Below are positions 1-10,575 of a DNA stretch of 64,000 nt, in pieces. A program made the position numbers and the translations under genes. The stretch comes from Penicillium oxalicum (Eukaryota; Ascomycota; Eurotiomycetes; Eurotiales; Aspergillaceae). The stretch is from NCBI RefSeq assembly GCF_001723175.1, contig NC_064655.1, positions 310,001-374,000 on the forward strand, written 5' to 3'. Each line of letters opens with the position of its first letter. Within the stretch, counting starts at the first letter, position 1. The notes under the pieces were generated by a model. It did not search any database, was not told the DNA's origin, and saw only the letters and a program-made list of their open reading frames with translations.

Positions 1-621
1 TCAGGCCAGTTACGGCTTGAGACAATCCACTTCACGTGCGAGTGGGTGGACGATTCCCGAACAATCAAGTCCAGAAGGAAAGGGAGATCTGTTATGCACT
101 CGTCCAGCGCATCGTTCACCAAATAAATATTCTGTAAAACCGGATCTCTCAATATATCGGTGAAGATTTTCGAAAGGACATTCCATGCGTTTATGTCCTT
201 AAACAGCGTCTTTCCCGCTTGGTCGTACCGGCTCCGTACATGGGAGGGAAGAGTTGGCCGTTTCTGAATTAACGAATATATCAAGCCACGGAGGACGGCT
301 GTGGCGTTATTGATTCGCACATCAGTAGCTTGGCAGAAAAAAAAGATATATTCGTCGTATCCCCGCCGATACATTGGGTCAATTCGTCGATGATGCCGCA
401 CAGAAGCATTGTTTTGCCTTTGCCGGGGTCTCCCCTGATCCATAGGAGACGACTGCTCTGGTTGTCCTGCCATTGTTTGAATTCTTCGTTGTCAAAAATC
501 CAGCAATATGAGTCTTTCAGCAACCCTCCATTGGTCTTTTCAATACGGTCTTTATCATCGTAACGGTTTGTTGTTCGTAGATCTCGTAAGCACGCCTGAT
601 TCAATGACGTTTCCGATTGTG
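1..621 (-). pseudogene. NACHT-domain NTPase (NLR-like) fragment, frameshifted
   Basis: The minus strand encodes the start of a NACHT P-loop NTPase of the kind found in fungal NLR (vegetative-incompatibility) proteins. The linker CLRDLRTT with a GGLLKDSY motif is followed by a Walker A loop GDPGKGKT (about 410-435). A Walker B-like stretch LVNDALDEC lies about 70-100 nt from the left edge, and the gene continues beyond it. The reading frame breaks in the A-run at 337-344. Adding one base to that run restores a continuous NACHT reading (FFFCQATD, then RGLIYSLIQKRP). This could be a real frameshift or a homopolymer assembly error. The exon probably begins at 621 behind a CCTCAG acceptor with an upstream CTAAT branch site. 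No N-terminal effector domain is visible upstream; the next coding sequence is an unrelated BTB relic. Confidence 0.75.
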
Positions 622-738
622 CTGAGGCAATCGCACCAATTAGTCAAATTCTGTTAGAGTCGTGTTTGTCCTGTTTTCCTCCACTTACAGAACTGTGCAG
701 TGATATGGCCATAGTTCTGTCCGACCTGAATCCCTGAG

Positions 739-1400
739 TTAGGGCCATCGTAAGATATATAAAGAGGTGAAACTGATCTCGAGTAGCCCTGTAGCGATGG
801 AAGTCGATGATTTGAACTGAGAAGGGAGTCGGAAAAACCAGGCGATCCACAACCATAAAATCAAATCCCTGGAAGCTATCGGCGGGATTTTCTCGTCCAG
901 CTTCTCGATCCACAGCTCTGTCAGAAAATGCACAGTCTCCTGGCATTCATAATAGTCTGCAATAACAGTAAGCTTTGCAAGCATCTCTGGGGTGAGCTTC
1001 CTAGGTATCTGAGAGTGTTGAGCGTGAATGGCCCGAAGTAATATAATGAATACCTCAACATCCCAGCATTCTGCAGTGATCTCAACTGAGCCCTTCTGAA
1101 AACAAGCGATGCTTTCCTTCCAGCCTCCAGTAAGCAGCCATTTAAAAACCGGAGAGGCAAACATCAAGTGCTTCGCAGAGACCTGGATACGCGAGCAATT
1201 GTAATCCAAACGGCTCTCGACAAGAGATTCTTCGGCAAGGGAATCTTCGGTAGCAGTGGCCTCAACAGCGGGCTCTTCGACAGCAGTGGCCTCGACGGCA
1301 GTCTCTTCGGCGGCGGCCCTTCTTTTCTTGTCCTTCCGCTTCTACTTTTTATCCTTTTTATACTGTTTCTTATCGATCTATTCCTTAAGACCCAGCTCTA
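739..1400 (-). pseudogene. BTB/POZ-domain protein, decayed
   Basis: The open stretch 1209-739 reads like the BTB/POZ domain of a large Aspergillus/Penicillium family: RIQVSAKHLMFASPVFK, then LTGGWKES, then the helical part ending LILWLWIAWFF. BTB domains mediate dimerisation and often recruit Cullin-3 ligases; whether this family does so is not known to me. Upstream in the same frame is an acidic Glu/Ala/Val repeat and then a Lys-rich stretch, a typical layout for the family. That Lys-rich stretch contains two TAG codons (1342-1344 and 1378-1380), both explainable as CAG-to-TAG. No in-frame ATG precedes the domain, so I call it a relic. A separate, intact BTB gene lies at 43878-45158. Confidence 0.7.
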
Positions 1401-2151
1401 ACGGTATATAACTGAATCTTGGAATCCCAGTCAACCCCTGAGAACCCAGGGGATTGCCAAGAGATGGTCCAGAGAAGTGTGCATTCCCGGCCAGTTGGGC
1501 AAAAGGGCTGTTCGTGTGAAGGGCTGTAGCAGAATTGATTCAATTGTACTAGGCCACATGCAGTTTACAACAATCTTGAGGAGAGAAAGAAGCAAGGACA
1601 GGAGTGGTCGCGGTCCTTAAGAGTGTCGATCCCTTATGCATGCAATCCTCTAGAACCTCGTGATAGAATCGCTCAGAATTCTTCTGCTAAGACGATATCC
1701 GAAGGCCATGACACATGGTTTACCACCGGGCTCTGGCCCGTCACAGCTGGAACAGTCTATGATTAAAACAATCAATCTTCAAATCTCTTCCGAGGAGTAA
1801 CTGTGTCTACAGTATTGTCAGGTAAATAGACGGATCATACATGGTAAGTGGAGGAGATGAACCCACGTGGCGCATCTGAGTTTCCCCCAGCGCGGGAGAG
1901 CCACCTCGCTTTTGCTTCCTCGCGCTACGACCTGTATCTACAGTCCACTTTAGCTTTTTTCACTATTGCTTAATCAACTAAGTCTGCGATGGGATTATAA
2001 ATTTTGTATGGGTCTAATAAGCTTCGTTTTGGCGGAAGGCTTGGGGCTGTTCGCATGAGATTAGTTCTAGAGGTAATCAATGAATAAATTGATCAATTTC
2101 CGTCTACCCCGGGATGAATAGCAGCTGCTCCAGGAACTTCACCTTGAGTTT
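1401..2151. other. Intergenic stretch, nothing recognised
   Basis: AT-rich, stop-dense in all frames. I see no gene, RNA or repeat other than the LTR-like element that begins at its right end. Confidence 0.5.
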
Positions 2152-2350
2152 TGTTACGGAACTCAAAGAAACGCGGGGGCCGCAACTATTTGAGTAGCAA
2201 CCGTGAGCCAATCATTCTACGAACGCTAGAGACTAGCGTTGTCACGTGCGATTCAGTATACTTGAGCGCGCCCCAGGGGCCCGGGACGGAAATATTCAGG
2301 GCAGGGGCCAGAGGCGGCCTGCGACTAGCCGTCGCAAACAATACTAGATT
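2152..2350 (+). repeat. LTR-like dispersed repeat, copy A
   Basis: About 200 bp starting TGTTACGGAACTCAAAG, clearly alignable with 42245-42440. Both copies share blocks such as GCGGGGGCCGC, TATTTGAGTAGC, TAGCGTTGTCACGTGCG and CCCCAGGGG. The TGTTACGGA start is what one expects of a retrotransposon LTR, but no internal region or partner LTR lies nearby, so a solo LTR or a short non-autonomous element are both possible. Relative to copy B most differences are G-to-A or C-to-T, as RIP would produce. Confidence 0.6.
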
Positions 2351-2550
2351 CCCAGGAGCTCAAAACGGTAAAAAGTACTTCTGAAGACGTCTTGGAGACA
2401 AGTGGTGTCAATTTCACCGACGGTTTGTATTTAAATCTGCTCTCCGGAAGCGATTGCCCTCATAGTTTACCGGTTAACCATATCTTTCCAGGGAGGTAAA
2501 CCACTCCTGTACACTGTCCAATACCGACTTGGTCGTATAAATAGCCTGAA

Positions 2551-4238
2551 ATGGTCTGGCACAACACTAAGGTTGCCCCTGAGTTGGGCACGTTCGCTAA
2601 TCCTATATTGATCGAAGGTAATCTTTCCCCTTTAGACTCAGCTTCTGATCCAAACATGACCCGGGTTGACGACGGTCGATGTCAAGATGAGCCAGACCAA
2701 CTTGGTTCCAATGCCGACACTGAAATAATGACTACACCAGAGTTTTGGGGATCCTTGACCAGTGGAAACTTCGCCCATCTGGGGGAGCATGAAGCAGCTG
2801 TTGATCCGTTTTCTATTCATGTGTCCATCAGGTCGCCAGTCCATGAGGATCTCACAGGCCTTCCGTCATTCGAACAGTTTCAGCCGGACCGCGAAGCATT
2901 TCAATTCACTGGGTATTCATTTGACAACTCCTTTGGGGCAGCAAGGATGGAGAGCGCTATGAAGGGGTACGAAGGTACGCTCAGCTAATATCCATTTGAG
3001 ACTAGTATGCTGAGTCTTCCTAGGGAGCGAGCAAAGCACGAATCAAGGAAAAACTTCTGGGGCCGAGGAACCCAAGAAGGACCGCAATGTGCCTGATAGT
3101 TTTTCGGTAACCCGCAAAGCTGCCCCACAAGCAATATCAATTCAAGCGGATAATACCTTCAGGAAGGGCTTTTCAAGTGGCCCCTATGATATAGGACTTA
3201 CAAATCCCAGATCATCGCTTGAAGCAGCGGATAACACCAACGAAGCCTGGTCCTTAGGCAAAACTGCCTTGACCTGGGGTACTTCCGTATCTACTGCTAT
3301 TGGCGATGAACTAGCGGCGATTCACGATCATATGGAGCACTGTCGGAACGCAGATTGTCTACAGGCTAAAGCATTTTTTGATGGGATTCAGCCCCCTCGT
3401 TAGTGACTCCTTGCTATTCGCGTTGATACAACCTCTGAGACTTGATTTTACAGAAAGCTCGCTGCCAAGCCACACAAATAGATCCACACCGCTACAGGGA
3501 CGAAGCGAAGAAGGCCGTGTGACCATGCGATTCCATGTCCCAGGATTCCAGAGGGGGCCGAAAAAGCCAATGGAATTTTTAGTCAACCAAGTCATCATCC
3601 GAACGGCTTTTTTTCCGCTAGAGATACCTTGCAGTCTAGAGACTTTCCGGTAAGACGACATTCTCTTTGGGCGAGGTGCTGTGGTCGCCTCTTTGGAAGG
3701 AAAAAGCCCAAGATTCTTTGTTATCTTCTCCCCTAGGGTTCACCAGAACGATCACGGTACTCATGTCTGTGCATCACGCAAACAGTCAGAGGGGATCGTG
3801 ATAATTGAATCAGCTGGACCACAACGAAAAAAGGGAGCCAATTGGTGGCACGACTTCACCGGGAGAGTTTCTATTGAACTTTATAGGAGATGGCCCCCTT
3901 TAGCCTCGGATTACGAGGAACGGGAAGACTTTGGCCATGTTGTCCTGAGCGTTCATTCAGACAACGCAGACCCAAAATTCTTTCTCTCCTTCTCTTCCGA
4001 ACTGTCTTCAGCTAATCACAATCCTCATTCGCATACGCCTAGTAAAGGCGCAAGTGCACTATCAATAGCTGGTGACACTATTACTCAGGAACCAACGGAG
4101 CGAGCTGGTACTTCTGGAGATAATTTACCACTTAACTCCCATGTGGAATGTGTGAAACGCAAGTTTTTTTCTGATGGGTTTCAATTTCAACCCAGACGAT
4201 CGAAGCGACTGACGATAAAAGCTCGGATCCAGCAATAA
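2551..4238 (+). CDS. Hypothetical protein, four exons, 508 aa
   Basis: I do not recognise this protein. A consistent splice model gives one open frame from ATG 2551 to TAA 4238: exons 2551-2974, 3024-3398, 3454-3649 and 3707-4238. Donors are GTACGC, GTTAGT and GTAAGA; acceptors are CTAG, ACAG and AAAG. All junctions keep phase, which is unlikely by chance. An in-frame TAA at 3651-3653 falls inside the last intron, so the gene is not broken if that intron is spliced. The protein is polar and Ser/Pro-rich, with no signal peptide or membrane segment, and ends in a basic tail (RRSKRLTIKAR) that could act as a nuclear signal. If the third intron is not used, the product stops after about 331 residues. 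Confidence 0.6.
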
Positions 4239-4984
4239 CAGTTACTCGTCCTCAGCTCCCTCTTGTGGCCGTCTACCAAGTTTCTATTAGATCGTATCAA
4301 TCTAGACCCATAATACTCTGCTAAAAAGAGAGACTAGCCATGAATGCTTCCTGGTGGGCGACTGAGGAAGCGGGAGCTACACGATTAGGTCTGGCTGTGT
4401 AAGCCCTAAAATCAACGTTGATTAGCTTAATCTTCTAGTATCTAACTCTATGCAGTTCCAAATTTCTTAATTCCACAATAGGTGGGCTGGCATTTGGAAA
4501 CTTTATCGGAGTTCCATGCCCGGGTTCTCAGTGAGCTCGTTTCTCAAACCGGGCGTGACAGTCTTCCTTTTTCAATCAGTTGACGATGAAAGCGATGAAA
4601 TTGCGGCATTCTTGTGGTACAGGAAACTTGAATGTCCATGCTTCCAGGATTATTTCTGCGGTCTGCGGAGCGACGAGGGATTCTATCCAGGATTTGACTA
4701 ACTTTGAAACTCAGCTGCTTTCTAGGTGAGTAAGGAAATTAAGAACACAGACTCATGTTTTCTGGTTGGAAATGGTGTCTGTGTTACGTCCCAAGAGGAT
4801 AGATCGGTGCACTTAACGAGGGTATCAAGACTCGAGAACAGAAAGAGGAATACTAAGCTACTTGTCATAGTCTGCTTAATATGGAGTGAGTTTGGGTAGA
4901 TTACTTTGTCTAGTATGTACTGGAAGGCGAAACATATGCTTTAATATTTGGAATTTGGTTTCGATTTTCTCGTGTCCCCCAAGA
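4239..4984. other. Intergenic stretch, nothing recognised
   Basis: Only short reading frames (for example 4516-4701) with no family resemblance. The duplicated block begins near its right end. Confidence 0.45.
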
Positions 4985-4989
4985 CAACC

Positions 4990-5530
4990 AGCCATATACA
5001 ACTTTTTTTGCACCAAGCTCCCTACTACCATAATACAGTACTACCATGCTCACTTAAACGAAAGACATAGTCGATATATACTGGGCCTCAATTTCTGCGA
5101 TGATGCCAGGAATATCCTCCCAACCTCGTGCGATCGTCGTCACTATGCGGCTATGGGACTGTGAAACGGTATTTCTGAATGAGAATACCCTGAGGGCTCA
5201 GTCAAATTTGAGATTGGAGGGAGGACAAGGTACCTACATATAAGAGAGAGTAGGCACGGGTTGACCTATTCATGGCGGGCTTTCACATGATTCTCCATCA
5301 GTTGTGAGATGCATACAAACCTTGGAAAACATACTTGTATGCGATGACAAGCTCTAGGTTTCCTATTATTGGGTCTGTTCAAATCTCTTGGGCCACCCAG
5401 CATTGTTGCAGTGTCGGCCCCTCTAGAGAAATGAGGGACCCTCCCCGGAGTGCACAACGGGTCATTACTATAACATGCGGGGGCCAGCGTCGGGTTATTT
5501 CGTGTCAGCTATATTAACTACTTATTGCAG
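4990..5530 (-). pseudogene. Block A segment: relic of 'NDPLYAPGRITHFSRG' protein
   Basis: Read on the minus strand, this matches copy B at 38060-38640, with shared peptides such as RGADTAT, GWEDIP and IAEIE. The family is not one I can name. Stops and indels interrupt it in both copies. It follows the YDR124W-like piece in the same direction, and the bridging sequence at 5540-5580 (GACTTGACTTCCGATTT) is nearly identical in both copies, so it may be the 3' part of the same ancestral gene. Confidence 0.45.
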
Positions 5531-5609
5531 CTCTCCCTGCGGCGAAATGACAGCCATTCAACACAAAAATCGGAAGTCAAGTCCGCCAAATCCTCACGTG
5601 AACTCGGCG

Positions 5610-6118
5610 TCACTTCCACAACTTGCCTAATTGTTGTTGCTGATAAAATCGAAGTAAGTGAGCCATTCCGAACACGATGAAAATGAAGATGACTCTAAGC
5701 TGTAGCATATTCTTTAAGGCTTTATAATGGAACCGGAGACATTTGGCTCTCTCGCGACTCTCAAAAGTCTTATCTAGAGGCACGTTTCGGCCCGTCTGTT
5801 GATCTCGGAAAGCGTCAAGGATCTTGTCAAATGTCTTCTGATAAACTGGTGAATTCTGAAGACAATTTATGTTGCGTGCCTCGATCTCTAGGCTGACTCT
5901 CGTGCAATGTTCAAGCAACTTTTCACGCAGCAAATGATTGAGAAGTGGAACCTTGTCTTCGTCGAGTCAACCTTTAGAATCCAGTCAGTAACAACCGTCA
6001 TACCCTTTTTCAACAAGCGCCGAGGATTCATCAATTTTACACATCCTAACCACCATGTTAGCCTTAGGTTAGAGTATTTCAATTCTAGCTCAAACAATCC
6101 AATCCAACTGTATGCCAA
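5610..6118 (-). pseudogene. Possible YDR124W-like helical domain relic, block A
   Basis: Two overlapping reading frames together resemble the fungal YDR124W-like helical-bundle domain (formerly DUF2841): SWIGLFELELKYS, then TWW and LLKKGMTVVTDWIL, then in a second frame LEIEARNINCLQNSPVYQ and DKTFESRERA. At least one frameshift separates the halves. Copy B carries the same peptides in another broken arrangement (SWIGLFEPELNYSGVRPVWW). The family name is from memory and tentative. Adjacency to the C2H2 gene is kept in both copies, which suggests a gene pair or one longer gene. Confidence 0.45.
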
Positions 6119-6480
6119 ATCTCCGCAGATATCGTAAGTGATATCGCTAAGCCAATCATCGTAGGATTCGGCTCAAGAGGGTTGATTATGTTGAAACGAA
6201 GAACAGGTCATCTCGGATACACTGACTAACGTTTCCAAAGCAGCAAACTGGAAACCAAGGAGCCTTTCCTTTGAGCATTGGTACTTATAGAGCCCTTTAT
6301 TTATATTGCTGTTACTCATTTCAATTGCCATGTAGGCGTGTGACGAAGTGCTTTAATTGACCATCCCTTACTAGTGCTTGTTGCTTCGCTAGCGGCAAGA
6401 TTCGGTCTCCCATTATCCTTGGTCGACTCAAGGTGACTAACAACTTTTGCATGTGAAGTGGAATAAACAAGGCCGTCTTT

Positions 6481-6934
6481 TCAAGAGACAACGCGGTTAA
6501 CATCGTCAGTGCGTCGATGCCGACGGTATAGGTGTTCTCCCAAGCTTTCCCGCCGCTTAAATCCATTCCCAGAACTGCGATTGCAGTCCGTGTAGGGACA
6601 CATGATCGAAATTATCGCGTTGGTGTAATTTTTGTGCACTTCACGCCGGTATGGTAAGAGACCACCGGGATACGTGAAGCCTTGTCCTCTGTTGCAGCCT
6701 GGCTCATAGCATCTGTAGGGACGGTCGTGCTTATCCATATGTTTACTAGGGGAGAGAAGAGTTAGCGTCAGATTATAATACAGGAGGATAATGATATAGA
6801 GCTACTCATTTCCATTCACGAGAAGGCCTAAAAGTTAGCGGCATAGGCTAGCAGTCTTGATGGTCACAGTAAATTTGGTTGTCGGCGTTCCTGGGAACGG
6901 CCCGGGTACGCACATGCTAACGCCTGCCGTCCAT
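6481..6934 (-). pseudogene. C2H2 zinc-finger protein, block A copy, inactivated
   Basis: The ATG at 6934 starts a short exon with a CDHQDC half-finger that should be completed after an intron by a KHMDKH half; two more C2H2 fingers follow (YRCYEPGC with an H-x4-H end, then MCPYTDC with H-x4-H), ending at 6481. Compared with copy B, exon 1 has gained two TAG stops. The intron donor is changed: copy B has AA|GTGGGT while copy A has AA|ATGAGT, so GT is lost, while the acceptor CCCTAG is kept. These are all C-to-T or G-to-A type changes. Likely once a DNA-binding regulator. Confidence 0.7.
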
Positions 6935-7386
6935 ATTATTGATAGTGAATTGCTTGTTAATTCGGAAGTGTTCTGGAAACTATCCCGTTGAAGCCAGAAC
7001 ATATTTATTCAGAGCAGCTTCGCTTACACTTCGAAATGAGGACTATGATGGTCAGGTTGCAAGCACACTTAACACAAATTACGATAGTATTGATAGAGAT
7101 AGAGGTCCTACGTGGTAGGGACTCAAGAGAGAGATGAAGGAGATAATGATGGTAAGATTGGTGGGGAGCGAGACTATGCTATCTACCGCTAGATCATGTG
7201 ACTCATAGCAAACAAGTATGACTGGCCAGACAGGCGAGACGTCAATGGTTAGGATGCTTAGATACTCAAGGAGACATGATTAGGACTGGTAGTGGTTGTA
7301 GACGACGTGAGTGGGTTAAATGTGTTCATGTTTTGATGACCTCATACACTGTTTGTTGAACATGAGCTTGATTAGTCTTCCAGTAG

Positions 7387-7767
7387 TCAATAGGCCCGTT
7401 CAAAAACGTGAGTTTTGCACTCATCTAAGATAATTCGCGTTTCTCCTACAACTGAATTTGATTGAAGGGATTTAAGCCCAAAGTCATGGTAGTACAGCAA
7501 TGTGAAGCATTCCCTCGTTCCTGATTTACTTTGATAACGGAGCTTCCTAAGGCACGAGTTCTTTGGCCGCACAAATCTTTACACGTAGAGAGACGAGGTC
7601 ACCGATAGACTGAGGCTCCCTACGAATCCACGTTCCACCACGCACAGTATCTCTGCTACTATTATGGTACACCACAGAGAACACAATATCAGGTCCGTTA
7701 AATATATTGTGATTGTACAGTATGCCATAAAGGCATTCGAAACGCCTCCCCCTATCCAAAAAGGCAA
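7387..7767 (-). pseudogene. Block A segment: relic of unnamed 'YNHN...GGTWIRREPQSI' protein
   Basis: Minus-strand peptides (YHNSS, RGGTWIRREPQSIG, VKICAAKELVP) match the plus-strand protein of copy B at 35230-35575 (YHNGN, RGGSWIHGKPQSIR, EKICEAKKL). The similarity continues beyond stops in both: MLHIAVLP here against MLRIFVPP in copy B. Several in-frame stops are present. Function unknown. Confidence 0.5.
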
Positions 7768-8219
7768 TGCATATTATTTTGGGCTAATAAGTGGTTATTA
7801 CATCCCAAGTGTTGGAACACAGTAAGCCGCACGTGACTACATCCTATCACTGATAGGATGGACTGGATATACAAGGACACTCTTTTAGCATCATGTATTT
7901 AGTTCTTCGCGATCAATTGCACATTGTTACTTGGTTACTACCCTGAGCACTTTGCACTTCACAGTTCAACTTTAGGACAACCCGACCTACAGGTAGGGGA
8001 TCTACTCGGTGGTAACACTGAGTGATTGACCTACTTGGCGCGCACCTCTGGCACGTCTTGCAAGACACTCGACAGGATCGACAGGATCTAGTCCGCAGTA
8101 AGGCTTCGCGAAGCAACGGTACGATTGAGAGACCAGGTCTTGAGATGCGAAGTTAGGATAGCAGGCAAGTATCAGCCCGGGACGTTCTTACTCACAGTGA
8201 CCAGTCGGCACCGCGTAAC

Positions 8220-8500
8220 ACATAGCTCCAATGGCCCAACGCCTCCTCCGCCAAGGCGACAACACTTTCGTTGATAGGTTCAGGCGGTTTCAAGCATTTC
8301 AAAGCCTTTGCACTTATCCAGCAACAATATAGCATTCTGACTAAGGTCCTCTAGGGTACCCAAGTCCAGAAGTATGGAGAACCAATTCTCGAATAAGTCA
8401 GGGCCTCTAAGGCCAGTTTTGCTGGAGGAACCAACACAACCTCACGAATCGGAGAGGGCTTTGATGGAGCTGGGTACGTCAATGATTTCAGGCAAACAGG
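8220..8500 (-). pseudogene. Block A terminal segment, relic of unnamed protein
   Basis: On the minus strand one reads FENWFSILLDLGTLEDLSQN then LLLDKCK, and after a frame change EEALGHWSYV. The same sequence occurs at 34257-34544, also on the minus strand (FENRFSIFLGL, LDKCKAL, EEVLAHWSYG). Unlike the rest of the block it is not inverted between the two loci. Indels and a TGA break it here. Confidence 0.45.
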
Positions 8501-8689
8501 GAACATGCTAGCTAAAATTGCTCTCTCATCAACTGTTCATCTTATAATGCGAATAGAAAAACCGCTGATAACAGGCATGTGGACTCTGAAGCCGTAAGGA
8601 TTATTGGGAGTCATGTATGACGACCACAATAACCGTAAACCTGAAGAAAACATATACACAGCTCTCGAACGACGTGATATCTATATTCG

Positions 8690-9355
8690 TGATTCTGTTC
8701 GGATGAAATCTTGAACTTGGCGGTAGACAGTCCGTTCGTGAAGTGCTTTTACCCTCCTTGCCGCCTCTGGAAGCAGACTGAGGCGATGCTTCAAGCTGCG
8801 CTTCTGTGGATGGGAACGACAAAGCTGGATCTGCTATTGAATATTATCCTTGAGCTGGAAGAATCGATCGTCCATCTTCGATAAAAAGGTGGTTATGGCC
8901 TGCCGAAGATGCGCCAGCATTCTTGCCTACTTACCTCCTCCAATGTGCCCCGCAAACTCGGCCGCAGCATCCAGCTTCTGGTAAAAGCCGGAACGGTCTT
9001 GCATAATCCTATGGACAGCGGCGTGACGAATATCGGATACCACACGTCTCAACTTGTCATTTTTGACTAGCACCTGGTGGAATCCCACGGAAATAACGGT
9101 CTTCCTGTGATGGCCCAGAAAAGTCAAGAATTTATGTAACTCCATAGATTCGGGCCAGGTCAGCCCAAAAACCTTGCATTCGCTGGGCAGCCAAGTCTCA
9201 ACAAAGTAAAAGCCATATGTTTCCAAAAGCCTTTGAACTGTTTGGAGCACTAGGTGTTGCACTTGAAGTAGTACATAAGTAGACGAGCTTGGAGTGAACT
9301 TCTGAAACATCTCTGGATCGGAGTCAAACCCGTTACTTTCACTATGGGTTTCCAT
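8690..9355 (-). pseudogene. Protein with HEPN-type RxxxxH motif, probably broken
   Basis: The exon runs from ATG 9355 to about 8935, where a GTAAGT donor follows GHIGG. The exon product has 140 residues. Near its end is SDIRHAAVHRIMQD: R-H-A-A-V-H fits the R-x4-H signature of HEPN-fold ribonucleases, set in the expected helical context. Downstream (8870-8690, minus) a charged, coiled-coil-like reading (DDRFFQLKDNIQ, stop, QIQLCRS) contains a TAG explainable as CAG-to-TAG. The available acceptors do not bring it into phase, so the 3' part looks broken. I have seen similar fungal proteins but cannot name the family. HEPN assignment rests on the motif only. Confidence 0.45.
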
Positions 9356-9359
9356 GATA

Positions 9360-10570
9360 CTTACTGGCACACGATTTCTTCAGTAGAGGGCGCCTCAACA
9401 TTGATCCAGGGGCTCTTATAATCCAAGCAGTAAGGCAAAATGAAGGCATTCTAAATACAGTCGAATACTCTAAAAGCCACCGATGCGAGGATCGCACTTC
9501 TCAGCAGCCGAGGTCGCTGAAAGGTGGCCAGCGACTTTGTGCGGGAGAATCAATTAATTCCGTGTTAAATAAATGGCCCGATACTCAGGCTGTGAATCTG
9601 AGGCGTCCACACAATACGGCACATAACGATATTATTTTACAAGAAAATAACGCTTCAATATAAATACAGACATGCCGCTTTACACCTCTAATCCCTCCTT
9701 AACCGTACTCTTGCACTCTCGTATTCTCACTACGGCATCACACATTATGATCCGAGGAGCGATTATCTGGATATGTTTGACACTTCTGATGGTCATAGTA
9801 TACATTCCCATTGAGTAATGAGAGTTTCAATATGACTGAATATGCTCTAGTGTTCTGGGCTCGTTATCCGGCAGGCGCGTGAACCCAAAGGCCCCGTGGA
9901 GGTGAGTTGAAAAGTCAAGCATTAACACAGACTCTGCTTTTGCTGATTTAGATCTAGAGACATCTCCCCGATGATGTCGAAAGATTGGGTGACATTAGAC
10001 CAATTCCGATTAAACGCCTTTCGAGTTAAACACGGACTGACACTGGAAGGCGTAGACCACATCCCCCGCTTCACAACTCATAGGCACATCCGAGCTCGCC
10101 ACATCCAGCGTTACGGATTACGGGCGAATTGAATACGGCAGGGATGGAGTAACAGAACAGTGTCAGAGGGTGTGTGAGAAGACCACCCATCCGTGTCTGG
10201 TCGTGACATAATGAAAGGTAAGTCATTGGCACAATATTCGCGATCACCTTGGGAATGCACAGTACACAATGTCGTAAAGAGTTGCATTGACTGTGTTTTT
10301 CCATCATTGAATACTATAAGCACAATCGTTCGGCATTTGAAATCATTGTTGAATTCTTTGGACGAATGCGTTTAATGCCTTCAAAGTCCTCATGGTATCT
10401 ACAGGCTGAGAAAATTCCTCCTAGCTAACCCAGGCAGGAATGTTGAACTCCATCTCTGTTTTTTATTCGGGCTGGCTAGGCTACGAGATACACTATAGCC
10501 ATCGATATGTACAATCTTTACGGCTTTCTAATTCACAGTTTGTTAACGGGAATTGTTTTGGGGAGCTGGA
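9360..10570. other. Intergenic stretch, nothing recognised
   Basis: Short overlapping reading frames around 10070-10375 show no family resemblance and no plausible splice structure. No repeat shared with the rest of the window was noticed. Confidence 0.4.
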
Positions 10571-10575
10571 TTTAC

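Larger units (their letters stand above)
4985..8560 (-). repeat. Duplicated block, copy A (inverted partner of 34250-38640)
   Basis: The segment is collinear, in inverted orientation, with 38640-34250. Matching landmarks: 4990-5530 with 38060-38640; the YDR124W-like piece 5610-6118 with 37490-37908; the C2H2 gene 6481-6934 with 36495-37050; the YHN-rich piece 7387-7767 with 35230-35575; the terminal piece 8220-8500 with 34257-34544. The last pair is the exception: it lies in the same orientation in both copies. Both copies are full of independent nonsense and frameshift changes, so the duplication is old. Confidence 0.75.

Noticed and set aside
1168..1401. Plus-strand hydrophobic ORF
   Set aside because: Antisense to the acidic and Lys-rich N-terminus of the BTB relic.
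3651..3653. Premature stop in the 2551-4238 gene
   Set aside because: It falls inside a plausible 57-nt intron with a GTAAGA donor, and splicing restores the frame; kept only as an alternative.
7843..7861. Short palindrome ATCCTATCACTGATAGGAT
   Set aside because: A 7-8 nt armed palindrome is expected by chance in 64 kb; no second copy noticed.
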